This document shows positions 24,348 through 31,389 of a stretch of 64,000 bases of DNA, piece by piece. The notes beneath the pieces were generated by a model that saw only the letters and a list, made by a program, of their open reading frames with translations, made no database searches and was not told the origin of the DNA. This DNA comes from Bemisia tabaci. Lineage: Eukaryota > Arthropoda > Insecta > Hemiptera > Aleyrodidae. The stretch covers positions 30,145,372 to 30,209,371 of the forward strand of contig NC_092797.1 in assembly GCF_918797505.1 (NCBI RefSeq). Direction: 5' to 3'. A program made the translations under genes and the position numbers. Every line of letters begins with the position of its first letter. Position 1 is the first letter of the stretch.

Positions 24348-25015
24348 AGATTAGCGACGCATCTTAGGATTTGATGAAATTTAAGATTCCTTGATTCCCC
24401 CCCCTCTCTCTCTCTCTTCATTAAAGTTTCGTTTACATATATCGACAGTGTAAGTCGGCAATCACATAACTCGTTTGCGGTGTCTGAAAATCTCCGCCTC
24501 TCTGTTATTGTTTTAGAGGAGAACAAATTGGCATGATTCCTTGAAGTTTTTACAGAATTTTCTTCGCATAGAGAAAAAAAATCGCTGGAGTTTTAAAGAA
24601 TAGCCGTTGATTAGTTTTCCGTTTAAAAGATAGAGTATGATAGGAAGTCTGCGACGTCGCAAATCGAGTTATGTGATTGCCGACTTACACCGTCGATATA
24701 GGCCGAAATAGGTTAAAATAAAAGAGCAGAAAAACTTATATTAGAGTATAATTACAACAAGTAATCTTCCTGAGTGTTGGTGATGAAAAAAATTTACTCA
24801 TAATTAGACCACAAGAACATTTAGAGTTAAATGTAAATGGTATTCAATTTTGTTTGTAGATCTACCCCGACGAAGCGCATACGTTGAGTGGTGCCAAACG
24901 TCATCTCTACCGGAGTATGGCCAATTTCTTCGATGACTGTTTTCGCAAGCAAGTGCCACCCGACTTTAAGGCGGGACTTCGTAACGGAGGTGGATCCACG
25001 TTTGTAGACCATTAG
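4889..25015 (+). CDS. Dipeptidyl peptidase 4-like serine protease (S9B), 14 exons seen, 5' end missing
   Basis: Spliced gene: 4889-4963, 5326-5378, 6792-7000, 7644-7813, 9200-9306, 9883-10006, 12626-12855, 17843-18129, 19102-19295, 20025-20167, 21572-21766, 22833-22993, 23834-24045, 24860-25015. All introns are GT-AG and phases agree, giving about 771 residues to a TAG stop. S9B enzymes remove N-terminal dipeptides with Pro or Ala at position 2; most are type II membrane or secreted proteins acting outside the cell. The first nine or ten exons form the beta-propeller with the double-Glu substrate motif (DWLYEEE). The last ones form the alpha/beta-hydrolase domain with YGGPGT, Ser in GWSYGG, Asp in HGTADDN and His in DEAHT. 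The full triad argues against DPP6/DPP10 pseudo-enzymes. Roughly the first 80-110 residues, including the expected membrane anchor, were not found; they may lie left of position 1. Whether it is the DPP4 orthologue or a venom-DPP4-like paralogue is not settled. Confidence 0.93.
5326..5378 (+). CDS. DPP4-like exon b
   Basis: Acceptor gcaagcag, donor gtgagt. It encodes LFRHSFLAQYSIYELKT and continues the NVQK of the previous exon exactly as in the family. It leaves two bases that are completed by the first base of the exon at 6792. Confidence 0.87.
5979..6105. repeat. Small inverted-repeat element in DPP4-like intron
   Basis: Ends gcattttgcaatttggaact (5979-5998) and its reverse complement at 6086-6105 are perfect 20-base arms around an 87-base centre. 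Probably a short MITE. Confidence 0.7.
6168..6190. repeat. Short tandem acgatca repeat
   Basis: Three head-to-tail copies of a 7-base unit (acgatca), the last imperfect, in an intron. Confidence 0.6.
6792..7000 (+). CDS. DPP4-like exon c, with start of double-Glu motif
   Basis: Acceptor tttttcag, donor gtaagt. The 69 residues end in GVPDWLYE; the motif is finished in the next exon, giving DWLYEEE. In DPP4 this Glu pair binds the free N-terminus of the substrate, so its presence supports real dipeptidyl peptidase activity. Confidence 0.92.
7644..7813 (+). CDS. DPP4-like exon d
   Basis: Acceptor attttcag, donor gtaaag. It completes the double-Glu motif and encodes LWMSSDGNLLLYACFND and the segment ending in IRSLRYPK, a conserved propeller region. 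It ends in phase 0. Confidence 0.92.
8752..8979. mobile_element. CACTGG-ended MITE, copy 1
   Basis: Left end cactgg followed by ttggatctagagtccagact; right end is the imperfect inverted copy ending ccagtg. About 228 bp and foldback over most of its length. Relatives at 40081, 51535 and 63641. The open frames on both strands here come only from the inverted repeats. Confidence 0.85.
9200..9306 (+). CDS. DPP4-like exon e
   Basis: Acceptor atttttcag, donor gtaaga. It encodes AGTNNPEVSLFVADL and the linker to the next propeller blade. The preceding exon ends RYPK, so the joined RYPKAGTNNP matches the usual S9B core. Two bases are left over. Confidence 0.88.
9417..9454. repeat. Poly-A tract (38 A)
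   Basis: Uninterrupted run of A in the intron after the exon at 9200-9306. It may be the tail of an old retroposed sequence or a slippage tract. Confidence 0.95.
9883..10006 (+). CDS. DPP4-like exon f; its splice donor is duplicated by a LINE insertion
   Basis: Acceptor cttttgttttag, donor gtaagt at 10007. It encodes GYYFSAVTLISS and VVWLNRAQN, typical of the S9B propeller, and ends CIE in phase 0. The last 9 exon bases plus the donor are part of a 17-bp direct repeat found again at 10871-10887 on the far side of a retrotransposon. A second identical donor therefore exists at 10880. Its use would read GTA AGT TGC TCT and then a TAG stop at 10019-10021. Confidence 0.88.
9989..10508 (-). pseudogene. 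LINE reverse transcriptase remnant (inverted half)
   Basis: The minus strand encodes CSGMGVPLGDLETLFTL, FADDQVVVAQDQED and the thumb-side LGVRLTQDGR segment. The N-terminal part of the polymerase and the endonuclease are missing. The last residues of the frame run into the target duplication and the host exon (9989-10014). Confidence 0.87.
9998..10014. repeat. Target-site duplication, left copy (contains splice donor)
   Basis: tgtatagaggtaagttg, identical to 10871-10887. It covers the last nine bases of a DPP4-like exon and the first eight of its intron, so the insertion copied a complete splice donor. Confidence 0.92.
10015..10870. mobile_element. 5'-inverted (twin-primed) LINE fragment
   Basis: A 5'-truncated non-LTR retrotransposon in two opposite pieces. 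10015 to about 10510 reads on the minus strand as reverse transcriptase: FADD catalytic box, GLEVSISKSEKM, FKYLGVRLTQDG, YGCEVWQLKKR. From about 10511 to 10854 the plus strand reads the C-terminal part: EMDFWRRSAGISRRDRVRND, WYGHVNRMTEERLPKKML, GRRRRGRP, then stop, ending in tgtatgta at 10870. The minus-strand piece ends (QDMLR) just where the plus-strand piece resumes (TEMDFWRR), so the two halves are adjacent in the intact element. It is flanked by a 17-bp target duplication. Clade not determined. Confidence 0.9.
10519..10854 (+). pseudogene. LINE ORF2 C-terminal remnant
   Basis: Encodes 111 residues with WYGHVNRMTEERLPKK and GRRRRGRP, the typical end of insect LINE polyproteins, and ends in TAA 16 bases before the repeat tail. 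It is cut off from the polymerase part by the inversion and so not functional. Confidence 0.85.
10871..10887. repeat. Target-site duplication, right copy
   Basis: Exact copy of 9998-10014, placed directly after the tgta-type LINE tail. It contains a second usable gtaagt donor at 10880. Confidence 0.92.
12002..12163. mobile_element. Palindromic hAT-like MITE, copy 2
   Basis: Begins cagtggcgtggcgtg, centre ggtgttcgcagcgaacacc, ends near cacgcc; the last bases of the right end look lost. Same family as 15621-15776. Confidence 0.8.
12348..12570. mobile_element. TA-flanked MITE with CAGGGTTATTC ends
   Basis: Inverted ends cagggttattcaaaa and its complement, flanked by TA at 12346-12347 and 12571-12572, as expected for Tc1/mariner-type insertion. 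The second tract, caccactgg, is also inverted. No coding capacity. It lies 55 bases before the exon at 12626. Confidence 0.82.
12626..12855 (+). CDS. DPP4-like exon g
   Basis: Acceptor gttaaacag, donor gtaagt. It encodes GWVDPQSAPLFSPDGN, FFRHIVSVNINKK and ending WDHEHHLA, matching the propeller segment after the Cys-rich exon. Two bases are left over, completed by the exon at 17843. Confidence 0.92.
14625..15300. repeat. Degenerate tandem repeat in DPP4-like intron
   Basis: A unit with gaggaatccgaatctga, cttcgattttg, aatccgaaatgac and ctcggctcctgttcgatgga recurs about every 177 bases from 14630. Shorter derivatives (ctaaaatgctatctcgg) follow at 15077 and 15206. Confidence 0.75.
15382..15802. 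mobile_element. Inverted-repeat element hosting a nested MITE
   Basis: Left end aattgaggggcttggagaac (then aaggcgcata). The right end is the same sequence inverted with one mismatch, but split by the hAT-like MITE at 15621-15776. Without the MITE and one copy of its target duplication the element is about 257 bp. Confidence 0.85.
15621..15776. mobile_element. Palindromic hAT-like MITE, copy 3, with 8-bp target duplication
   Basis: Begins cagtggcg, ends gccactg, centre ggtgttcgctgcgaacacc. Flanked by cgccttgt at 15613-15620 and 15777-15784. The 8-bp duplication and CAGTGGC end point to a hAT-type transposase acting in trans. Confidence 0.92.
15830..16141. mobile_element. Foldback MITE with 8-bp flanking repeat
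   Basis: Long inverted ends: agagtccctttatactgaga near 15833 and its complement before 16141, then acaaacgggaataaagatta further in. Flanked by tagaacgg at 15822-15829 and 16142-16149. The right end lacks a few terminal bases. Confidence 0.82.
16654..16697. repeat. Poly-A tract (44 A)
   Basis: Uninterrupted run of A, followed by more A-rich sequence, just before the element at 16728. Confidence 0.95.
16728..17472. mobile_element. Inverted-repeat element, about 745 bp
   Basis: Ends atggaccactagacagtaga and tgtcttgtggtccatta are inverted, and the similarity continues about 90 bases inward (ggtacgaatttaa / ttaacttcgtac; tttcacgtagaacacg / cgtgctcaacgtgaaa). No transposase seen. Confidence 0.78.
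17518..17783. mobile_element. MITE with AGGTCT ends and TTA flank, next to an exon
   Basis: Left end aaggtctggccacacgatca, then aattccgaaccaatt; the right end is the inverted form (aattggttcgggaatttgat ... gagacctt). TTA on both sides suggests PIF/Harbinger-type insertion. It ends about 60 bases before the acceptor at 17842, so it may supply part of the branch-point region. Confidence 0.78.
17843..18129 (+). CDS. DPP4-like exon h, with lysine/acid-rich insert
   Basis: Acceptor gcggaattag. The start YYLGVPSDDPAQLHLYSVE and CLTCPAS are the expected S9B blade with its conserved Cys pair. After that comes a hydrophilic stretch (acidic AEEEVQEQ, then basic KKKRKKS) not found in the compact mammalian enzyme, probably a surface loop. 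Two donors keep the same phase: gtaagt at 18130 and gtacgt at 18118, so the exon end could be 18129 or 18117 (four codons shorter). A foldback element ends only about 60 bases upstream of this exon. Confidence 0.85.
18960..19075. mobile_element. Half copy of the ACGGC-ended foldback MITE
   Basis: ttttatcaaaggaaatttga, then gcggcgttcttc and acggccgt match the right arms of the elements at 23428 and 53934. The left arm is missing or decayed. Confidence 0.6.
19102..19295 (+). CDS. DPP4-like exon i (tandem CAGCAG acceptor)
   Basis: The acceptor is a CAGCAG tandem at 19099-19104, so the exon may start at 19102 or 19105 without changing frame. It encodes EEREKLEELYKPCTYHNV, FSPDLSHYVLECLGPGIP and a segment ending NNTKLH, the last propeller blade. 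Donor gtaagt; ends in phase 0. Confidence 0.9.
20025..20167 (+). CDS. DPP4-like exon j, propeller-to-hydrolase junction
   Basis: Acceptor atatttccag, donor gtgagt. It encodes ERVSKIALPQVKTFPV, then HFPPGLKEEEITRYPLVLHV, the entry to the hydrolase domain. Joined to the next exon it gives HVYGGPGTQ, including the Tyr of the oxyanion hole. Confidence 0.92.
20437..21322 (+). pseudogene. LINE 3' fragment with TCTA tail
   Basis: Two pieces of one degenerate reading frame. 20437-20712 has WFHRVKNMHESRYPK and YNWFSQLKAML. 20770-21117 has FAKKRLFSQLRARN and a C-x2-C...H-x4-C-type zinc motif (CTICNTQQPEDAHHLFFVCP) typical of LINE C-termini. Stops and a frameshift lie between them. The 3' end is aataaagta followed by the TCTA microsatellite. 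It lies in the intron between the exons at 20025 and 21572. Polymerase domain absent; clade uncertain. Confidence 0.78.
21291..21322. repeat. TCTA microsatellite, LINE tail
   Basis: About eight copies of a tcta/ctat tetranucleotide directly after the LINE 3' region, the expected tail of some non-LTR elements. Confidence 0.92.
21572..21766 (+). CDS. DPP4-like exon k, hydrolase domain start
   Basis: Acceptor gtgtttag, donor gtgagt. It encodes YGGPGTQLVTDIWKIDW, IVAQIDGRGASGQGYQ and VADQLEVTE, all diagnostic for the S9 hydrolase domain. The intron before it carries the LINE fragment at 20437-21322. Confidence 0.95.
21850..22510. other. Intron stretch with C/G-rich low-complexity runs
   Basis: Holds gaggggagggga at about 21920, poly-C runs near 22150 and 22425, and gccgcgccacggc near 22490. 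No open frame or clear terminal repeats; probably a decayed element. Confidence 0.4.
22833..22993 (+). CDS. DPP4-like exon l, catalytic serine
   Basis: Acceptor cttttcag, donor gtacgg. It encodes YLRDNLHVIDKRRVAVWG followed by WSYGG; Ser in GWSYGG is the nucleophile. It continues to GIAVAPVTSWRLY. One base is left over and completed in the next exon as Asp. Confidence 0.96.
23428..23692. mobile_element. Foldback MITE, ACTGCCGTACTAAGG type, copy 1
   Basis: Left arm aagctaaggaaaaacgtcgt, then gttgccaaattttctttgat. The right arm is the inverted form ending ccttagtacggcagtctact. Same family as 53934-54198. Lies in the intron before the exon at 23834. Confidence 0.78.
23834..24045 (+). CDS. DPP4-like exon m, catalytic aspartate
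   Basis: Acceptor cattgcag, donor gtacat. It encodes DSAYTERFMGVPNVTGNY and FLVHGTADDNVHLQQ, which holds the catalytic Asp. It ends YRQQ in phase 0. The reading frame stays open into the intron for a further 210 bases, but the family match stops at the splice site. Confidence 0.95.
24314..24346. repeat. Poly-T tract (33 T)
   Basis: Uninterrupted run of T in the last intron of the DPP4-like gene, possibly the tail of a minus-strand retroposed piece. Confidence 0.95.
24860..25015 (+). CDS. DPP4-like terminal exon, catalytic histidine and stop
   Basis: Acceptor tgtttgtag. It encodes IYPDEAHTLSGAKRHLYRSM with the catalytic His, then NFFDDCF and a Gly-rich tail ending FVDH before TAG at 25013-25015. 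I see no AATAAA in the next few hundred bases, so the poly(A) site is unknown. Confidence 0.95.
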   Translation: MYPDEAHTLSGAKRHLYRSMANFFDDCFRKQVPPDFKAGLRNGGGSTFVDH

Positions 25016-26237
25016 TGATCTCGATTCATTCCTCTCTTTATATTTCAATTTTTCTACTCTGAATTTATCGTAGGTTCCAAAGTTATAATTTCTGCGTTGT
25101 AAAACACTGAACAGTGTTCGGTCAATCAATTATCATTCCGATAAGAAACTTCTTTATCATAGTTTTATATCGTTAAGTCTTCTCGAAGTGCAAATTATTT
25201 ACGATATGTGCTGAGCAATACTAATTCTATTTCTATCTTCCCTGCTTCAAATTTAAGATCAAAATCAACCTCAAGGTAGACGAACGGAAAAAATAATTCA
25301 AACTTTGGAGCCTCATTTCTAACCGAAAAATGTTTCAAAAGAGGGAAAGGATAAAAATTTCCTGTTTTGTTTGAAGAAAACAGAGAGCGTAATTTGTAAG
25401 TATTTGAGAGAGTTACTGAAAAATGAGCCCTATAACACCACAATCTGAAATGCATGTGTGCTGTCTCATTCAAGTTTTGCTCTCCGTCTGTTTCTCATGG
25501 GTACGTGCTTCAAAGTGAGCATGCCTATGTGCCTGATAATTTTTCAATCATACGGAGATAAAAAAAGAACCAGTAAAGAATGGTCATTGAGGTTTTCTAG
25601 ACCTGTTTTTAGAAAAATTCAGGTGAATTCAGAAAGTTACAAGGCAAGTTAAAATATAAGATTGATCAGTCGCACGTGCTAAAAATCTCATTTTGATGGC
25701 TCACATGCTAGGTTAATTAGAAATTCGTAAAGAAATTCAAAACGTGCACGTCTAAAGTTCATTGAATATTCGCTTTTTGAAACAAATGTAATCGGTGTTT
25801 TGCCTTATTTTTCATAAGTGGCAATCCTTTTTTATTTGGATCGAAGAAATTTGGTACCAAGACAAACATTCTACGGGTATGAACATTGAAACACGATCTT
25901 ATCGATACAGTGACGATTCTTGCAATTTGGCAACATTATTTTTCTTCAGTTAAATCCTTCATAAAGAGCGATTCTAGAGTGAAGCAGTCTGTCTCTCCAA
26001 AAATTAATTGTTTCACTTACATTTAAATGGAGCAAAAACAGTGTTGCCAATTTGCAATAATCATCATACTGCTTCGATTCCTGAGACTGATACACTCCTG
26101 AAACACTCAAGGCACAGAAGAAGAAATTAACTGTAGATAGGAAACGAGCGTTGCGCCTTTTTTGGATTGTCTCTTTCAAAACTTCAAAGTCTCCTCTAAC
26201 TTACCGCAAGGTTATCAAATTAAATGCCGGAAACATC
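25016..26237. other. 3' flank of the DPP4-like gene
   Basis: Contains the 3' UTR, whose end I cannot place because no AATAAA is seen near the stop. No other gene recognised. Confidence 0.5.
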
Positions 26238-26727
26238 CACACAGTTAAAAAAAAAATACACAAGCTTAAGTTTATACGGGAACTGGGTCAAATGATTTCA
26301 CAAGCCTTGTGTCAGCGTAAAAACTCGCACACATCCCCGAGTATATACTTGAACAGATTTGTGTTAAAATAGTCCATACTTTGATATTCATACACATCAT
26401 TGTAAATGTTTTTTAAACAATTTTTTCCACAATTTTTACTCGTGTTCCAGAAAAAAAAACCCAACCCTGTGAATAAACACACAAAAACACCGAAGTTTAT
26501 TCCTAGTATTGTGTTTTTAGAAATAGTCATTGAGTTTGAATAAACTCGGAAGTTGTCGATTTATTCCTAAACTCAAGAGAAAAAAAATACAAAATTTGAG
26601 TATAAACGCTGATCATTTGTGTAAATTCAAGCGAGTTTTTTTTTCAGAAATATGCAAGGCTTGTGTAAATATTTGACCCAGTTCCCATATAAACTTAAAC
26701 TTTAGTTTTTTTTTCACATCGTTGTGC
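26238..26727. mobile_element. Foldback element with ACAGTTAAAAAAAA ends
   Basis: Left arm cacagttaaaaaaaaaatac, then aagtttatacgggaactggg tcaaat. The right arm carries atttgacccagttcccatat and aaactttagtttttttttc. About 490 bp. Internal sequence is AT-rich with repeated aataaac. Confidence 0.78.
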
Positions 26728-26934
26728 AAATTCCACTGAGCACAATGGAAGAAGTTAGTGTCCCTCCAACAGTTATCAAAGAATTTCAAACATCACAAAT
26801 TCGTATCATACTCATAAAAAAATCAAACAAGTTAGACTATAGAAACAAATCTTTGGATAGAAGATAGCACTACAATAGTAAAGGCGTTCTATATCTATCG
26901 AATGTTCAAGTGTTCAGGAAGCAATTAAATAAAT

Positions 26935-27262
26935 ATTCACCATAATCTTGAGATTTATTTATTCAACAGTGCATACATAGATGCCGCCAAATGACGGCTA
27001 TGATGCATGTCAAAAAGCAGGCTGTGTTAAAAGATTAAGAAGAACAATCACCTATAAGAACTCTTTTGAATCTTATGCATTTCCTACTAAACAGAACGTT
27101 TTCAATTGATAGAAAATTGCTACTAAGTTACCTTCACGAGGTAGATCCTTAAAATCATTAGGAAGAGAATTATACATCTGTACACAGATAAAACGTGTCC
27201 GAAAAATTTCTAGGTTCCGTCCGGATGTACGCTTCTCCAAACTCGACAGTGTTGCCATGTGG
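26935..27262 (-). pseudogene. LINE 3' end fragment
   Basis: The minus strand reads RTRFICVQMYNSLPNDFKDL and ends FYQLKTFCLV, the NSLP motif that closes many LINE polyproteins. A short 3' region follows, ending in aataaataaatctc. It abuts the TA-flanked element at 27266. Confidence 0.6.
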
Positions 27263-27265
27263 CTA

Positions 27266-28099
27266 CACTGTTAGAAATTTTAGAAGATTCCGGGGTGAGA
27301 ATCACTCTTACTTCGCCTCTATTTTGCCCATGGAAAAATCGAGTGAAAATACGAACGAGTGACCGACGGCGCGGAGGGAACAACACTCCTGAACTCGGCG
27401 TGTAATGCACCCCGACCACAGGGTGCTAATCACCACACAAAGGAGTGATTTCAGGAGAGGTGAGGGGAGGCTCGAGGAAGGGGCAATATGCTGCTACAAG
27501 AATTCACGCGACGCTACCGCGCAGGGTTTCAAAATTTCACGAAATCACGCCGATAGCGCTATCTGTCAATTAATGACTGAACTACTTTCTACGACATACT
27601 CAGCGCACGCTGTCAAATAGACATGGAAGTTCTTGCCATGAACATTAGTTACGGGTTTCTACAAGTTTATCACAATTGAAATTCGGATTACCTTACTAAT
27701 GACAACATTAACCATTTACCTTAGATCCTGCGACGATTTGTAGCGTAAAATTCCGAGCGCTCCCGTGTGGATTTGGACCCGAGCCGCGTTGGTGATAGTC
27801 CAGTGCTCTGCCACTGAGCCTCGAGGGTCGGATGGTTGATAAGGCTGAAATCACGCCTCTTATTCTCATGGGTCGCGTTTGTGCAGTAGTGCGCGCAATG
27901 GCGCACTCTCTGCTCGGGGTGAAAATCACTCCAGGTAAAAGTGGGGAGTTAACAACTGATTCGCTGCAGCGACATTGTCTCGCTATCGCGGCAATTCACT
28001 TTCATGGAGAGTTCCGAACTCCTCGACGGAGTGATTTTCACTGCGATCTCAGGTCACTCCGCATTTCACTCCGGGTTTCCCGAAAGATTTTTAACAGTG
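27266..28099. mobile_element. TA-flanked element with CACTGTTA ends, about 834 bp
   Basis: Left end cactgttagaaattttag; right end aaagatttttaacagtg; TA on both sides (27264-27265 and 28100-28101). Inside are repeated gtgaaaatcactcc-type motifs in both orientations and a tRNA-like segment at 27748-27825. No transposase frame seen, so likely non-autonomous. Confidence 0.75.
27748..27825 (-). other. tRNA-like segment (A-box and B-box) inside a transposon
   Basis: The minus strand has ggctcagtggcagagcactg, an excellent tRNA D-arm/A-box, and cgggtccaaatcc at B-box spacing. The anticodon stem does not pair well, so it is more likely a tRNA-derived piece, such as a SINE head, than a working tRNA. 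Confidence 0.5.
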
Positions 28100-28469
28100 T
28101 ATGCTAGTTGTTCATTCGTCTTTCCATTCGTAATCACTATAAATCACTAAGTATAAGGCAGCGGAGCCTTTTCGTAACGATGCTATCGTTCAAACACAAT
28201 AAGTATATCACGCAATGGAATGCTTAATACGTTAAAAATATACAACGGAAGAACACTCGACCTGGGTTGCACAATTCACTTGGACATGGGTCTCGCGGAT
28301 CGCGCACGCTCTAACTGAGGATCATGGGTATCTGCGTTGCGAGACGGGGACTTACTGCGCATGCGTGAACCAAAATATATACACAACCACTGTGTTTTTA
28401 CACACGAACAATGAGCATTAACACACAGAGCTGTTAATTTGTGCACAAACTCGTGCACTTTCATATATT

Positions 28470-29003
28470 TGTAGTGTGTTTCTTTACATCATTTCAGAAC
28501 TTAATCATACTAGTAGAGTATTTTTTCTCCCAATTGGTTAATTTATTTTAACACACAGAGGTTCTGGTGCCCAACCGTTTTGAGTTTTTTTCTCGAGATT
28601 GCCTGTGTTTTATTTCTCTTTGCACCATGATGTTTTAGTCTACGAGTGTGCAAAACAACACCGACGTAAGAATATTTTCTTAGGACCGTAAAAACATTCT
28701 CTCTCGTTAATGAAAAGAAACACAGAGTCGTGATATTATTGTGCATCTTTTCTTAAGAGCTCAGAATATGTTGCAAGTGTTGTGTTTTTATTTTGAAAAC
28801 ACAAAGTTCTACGATTTCACTCAGTCAGAAGAGCCCTTGAGTAATTTTTGTAAGCATTTTTTTGTTATTTGTGTTTATTCATCGAGATTGTGCACTTTTT
28901 CTCCACCTCGAGTATTTTTACTCCAAGATTTTCAGAAGAAGTACACTGAAATTTCTAAAAACAACTACACAATAATACACAAGTCCTTTTTTTTTAACTG
29001 TGC
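28470..29003. mobile_element. Possible second element of the ACAGTTAAAAAAAA family
   Basis: The right end, cacaagtcctttttttttaa then ctgtgcat, resembles the inverted end of the element at 26238, and the body shares tgtgtttttagaa-type AT-rich text. The left end was not located. Confidence 0.35.
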
Positions 29004-29009
29004 ATGCGG

Positions 29010-31218
29010 GATAACTAACTGAGTGGAAAAGGACTATATGATGGGGGAACTTTCGCTGAAATATCTACGAGCTACCTCTTCAGGTAATTAACTCGAATGC
29101 AACACATGCTACATAATATATGTAATACCTTCATCATTGAAAGGTACCCCCTGCCGCTGACCATAGGCTAATCAGGCGAACTTTAAATGTTTGTTTAAAG
29201 CTTTGGCGGTTAGAGAGTTAAAAAATTATTATCATCAATCGCTTCTCTCAGGATTTTTTGTGTGAAAAGACGTAATTATGTCTCAAATACGGATTGCCAC
29301 GAAACATTTCTATTAGACTTGCTCTGAAATCGAGGTGTACGAATCAAATCACTCAGATAAACGATATTACTCAAATTGAGTTATAATCAATAAACGAGAA
29401 TGCGAATGCGTTTATGAGAAGACTTAGGAAGTACCTTTGAGAAGTCTTGACGAACAAGCAGCCCTCTTCATTAATTACTTCCTTTTATATCAAATGACTT
29501 TTAAATAGTGAATGATAGTCTGGATTTAATAACCCGTAGCTCGCCTCATTTCGAGCGTTCCACATTGTGAGTTAGCAGTGATAATGTGCGTAGAGTTTAA
29601 CATAGGCCTACGCTACATTCACATGTTGCCAGAGATACTCACGGAATACGGCAATTCTTCTTTTAGTGTCCCCATCGATTTGGACTAACGAGACTTAAAT
29701 CCAAACTATTCTTCCTAGATTGTTTAAATTTTCAAATAAAGTTATTTATATTTTTATTACTTTAATTTTGAAATCTAAGTACTTCCTCTGACATTAATTA
29801 GTGAAAATCATTATGAACTGTTTGGTTTATCAAATTAATAGTTCTTAAACTTGTGATACAGCTTCAATTTTCTTTCATTTTATTTTTCATAGTTTTGAAG
29901 ATTTAGTTTAGGTGTTTAAAGCGTTAATTATAGTTCAGTTGATGATTATTAGTCATTAAAACTCTTACCCAAAATATCATCCATTGAAAAACGTTTAGGG
30001 TCCTTATCCCTAGAATAGGATACAAGTAGCCCCGAACACTTTAACTTACTTTGCCTTCAAAATCCTAGTATTAAATCTTATTATTATAGGTAGTCTAAAT
30101 TTTAAAATAACTAATATTTTCTTAAACATTAGCGTTGTTAATTTCTTTGAAGATGATCCTTGCATGGAACTGACTCGACTTCACTTTTTTATGGGTATTT
30201 GTCTCAATTTGTTTTTATTTAAATGAACACACTCGATATAGGTATCAATTCTCTCTAAGTTTGCCTCCAGATATATTTAAACCCCTTTAACTCGAATATC
30301 CTTTTCCCCTAAAATAGAAAGCTGCATATCACAGTGGAGAATGAATTAGTAATTTTTTTACGTTCATTACATGCTTCAGGTAGTCGTCAGAAAAAAATAT
30401 TGAGGAGTAAACTGGGAAACTCGCTAGGTTGAAGTTGTAAGTAGTGTAAAGCCTTTGTAACCTGCGCTTACATGTCCAAAGGAACACACATTTTATTCTT
30501 GCCATCGAAAGTTTCATGGACCCGCGTGTTTTGAATCATGTTACCACTGATAAACGGAATAACTTGAGGCCATTGCATACATTTAGGAATACATTGTTTA
30601 CAAGTTAGGCATACATGTGTTACAAGTTTCTTTCATCATTGAGTGGTTGTTTTTTATATCGTTGCGTTAAAGTCACCAGGAATATGCGGCAGCTGTTGTC
30701 GCTGGTTCTCACGGTGCGGTGATCCGGTTACGCTGCGGACAAGACCTAACGAATTAGTAATCTTGTGCTGGCCTACCAATATTTGACTTTGAGACCTCTG
30801 CATAGTCTCTGCATTGGTGGAAACGCCGAAATGCTTACGCAACTGTACGTGTTTAGTAGATATCTGTTTTGCAGATTTACAAATTGAAGGCTTTATCCTT
30901 TAGCACGTGGCATCACAAATAGGTTCCTAACAAGATGATGATTTGAGGGCAAAAGAATAGTTCTCTAAAATGTTTCTATAATTTACTACTTGAAAACTTA
31001 AAAAGCTTAAAAAACTTAAAGCTTAATAAACGATGAATCAGCTATCATTTTATGGCGAAACATTAAAATACTACGGAATTTCTGACGATAGCCTATGACG
31101 ATAGCCGAAGATGAGGCTTGTAAGTAAAACAAACGGCAAGTGAGTGCTTCTAAACCTTTTGGTTTCTTCTTGTTTGCCTCCTCAATAATTTCTACCACTT
31201 ATTTTTTCTGATATCTCT
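29010..31218. other. Intergenic, nothing recognised
   Basis: AT-rich sequence with short open frames only. No exon, RNA gene or clear repeat ends seen. Confidence 0.5.
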
Positions 31219-31381
31219 CAGTGGCGAGGCGTGAATGATTGACTATCGATATTTCCCCATTTAAAGCTGTGGCAAAGAATCGACCATTAAGGTGTTCGTT
31301 GCGAACACCCTGTTTATCGACCTTTTTCCATAGGTTAAATAGTAGATCAATCGATGTATCGCGAAGCACGCCTCTCCACTG
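31219..31381. mobile_element. Palindromic hAT-like MITE, copy 4, with 8-bp target duplication
   Basis: Begins cagtggcgaggcgtg, ends cacgcctctccactg, centre ggtgttcgttgcgaacacc. Flanked exactly by atatctct at 31211-31218 and 31382-31389. Confidence 0.92.
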
Positions 31382-31389
31382 ATATCTCT

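Noticed and set aside
27748..27825. Functional tRNA gene
   Set aside because: The A and B boxes are good but the anticodon stem does not pair and it lies inside a transposon.
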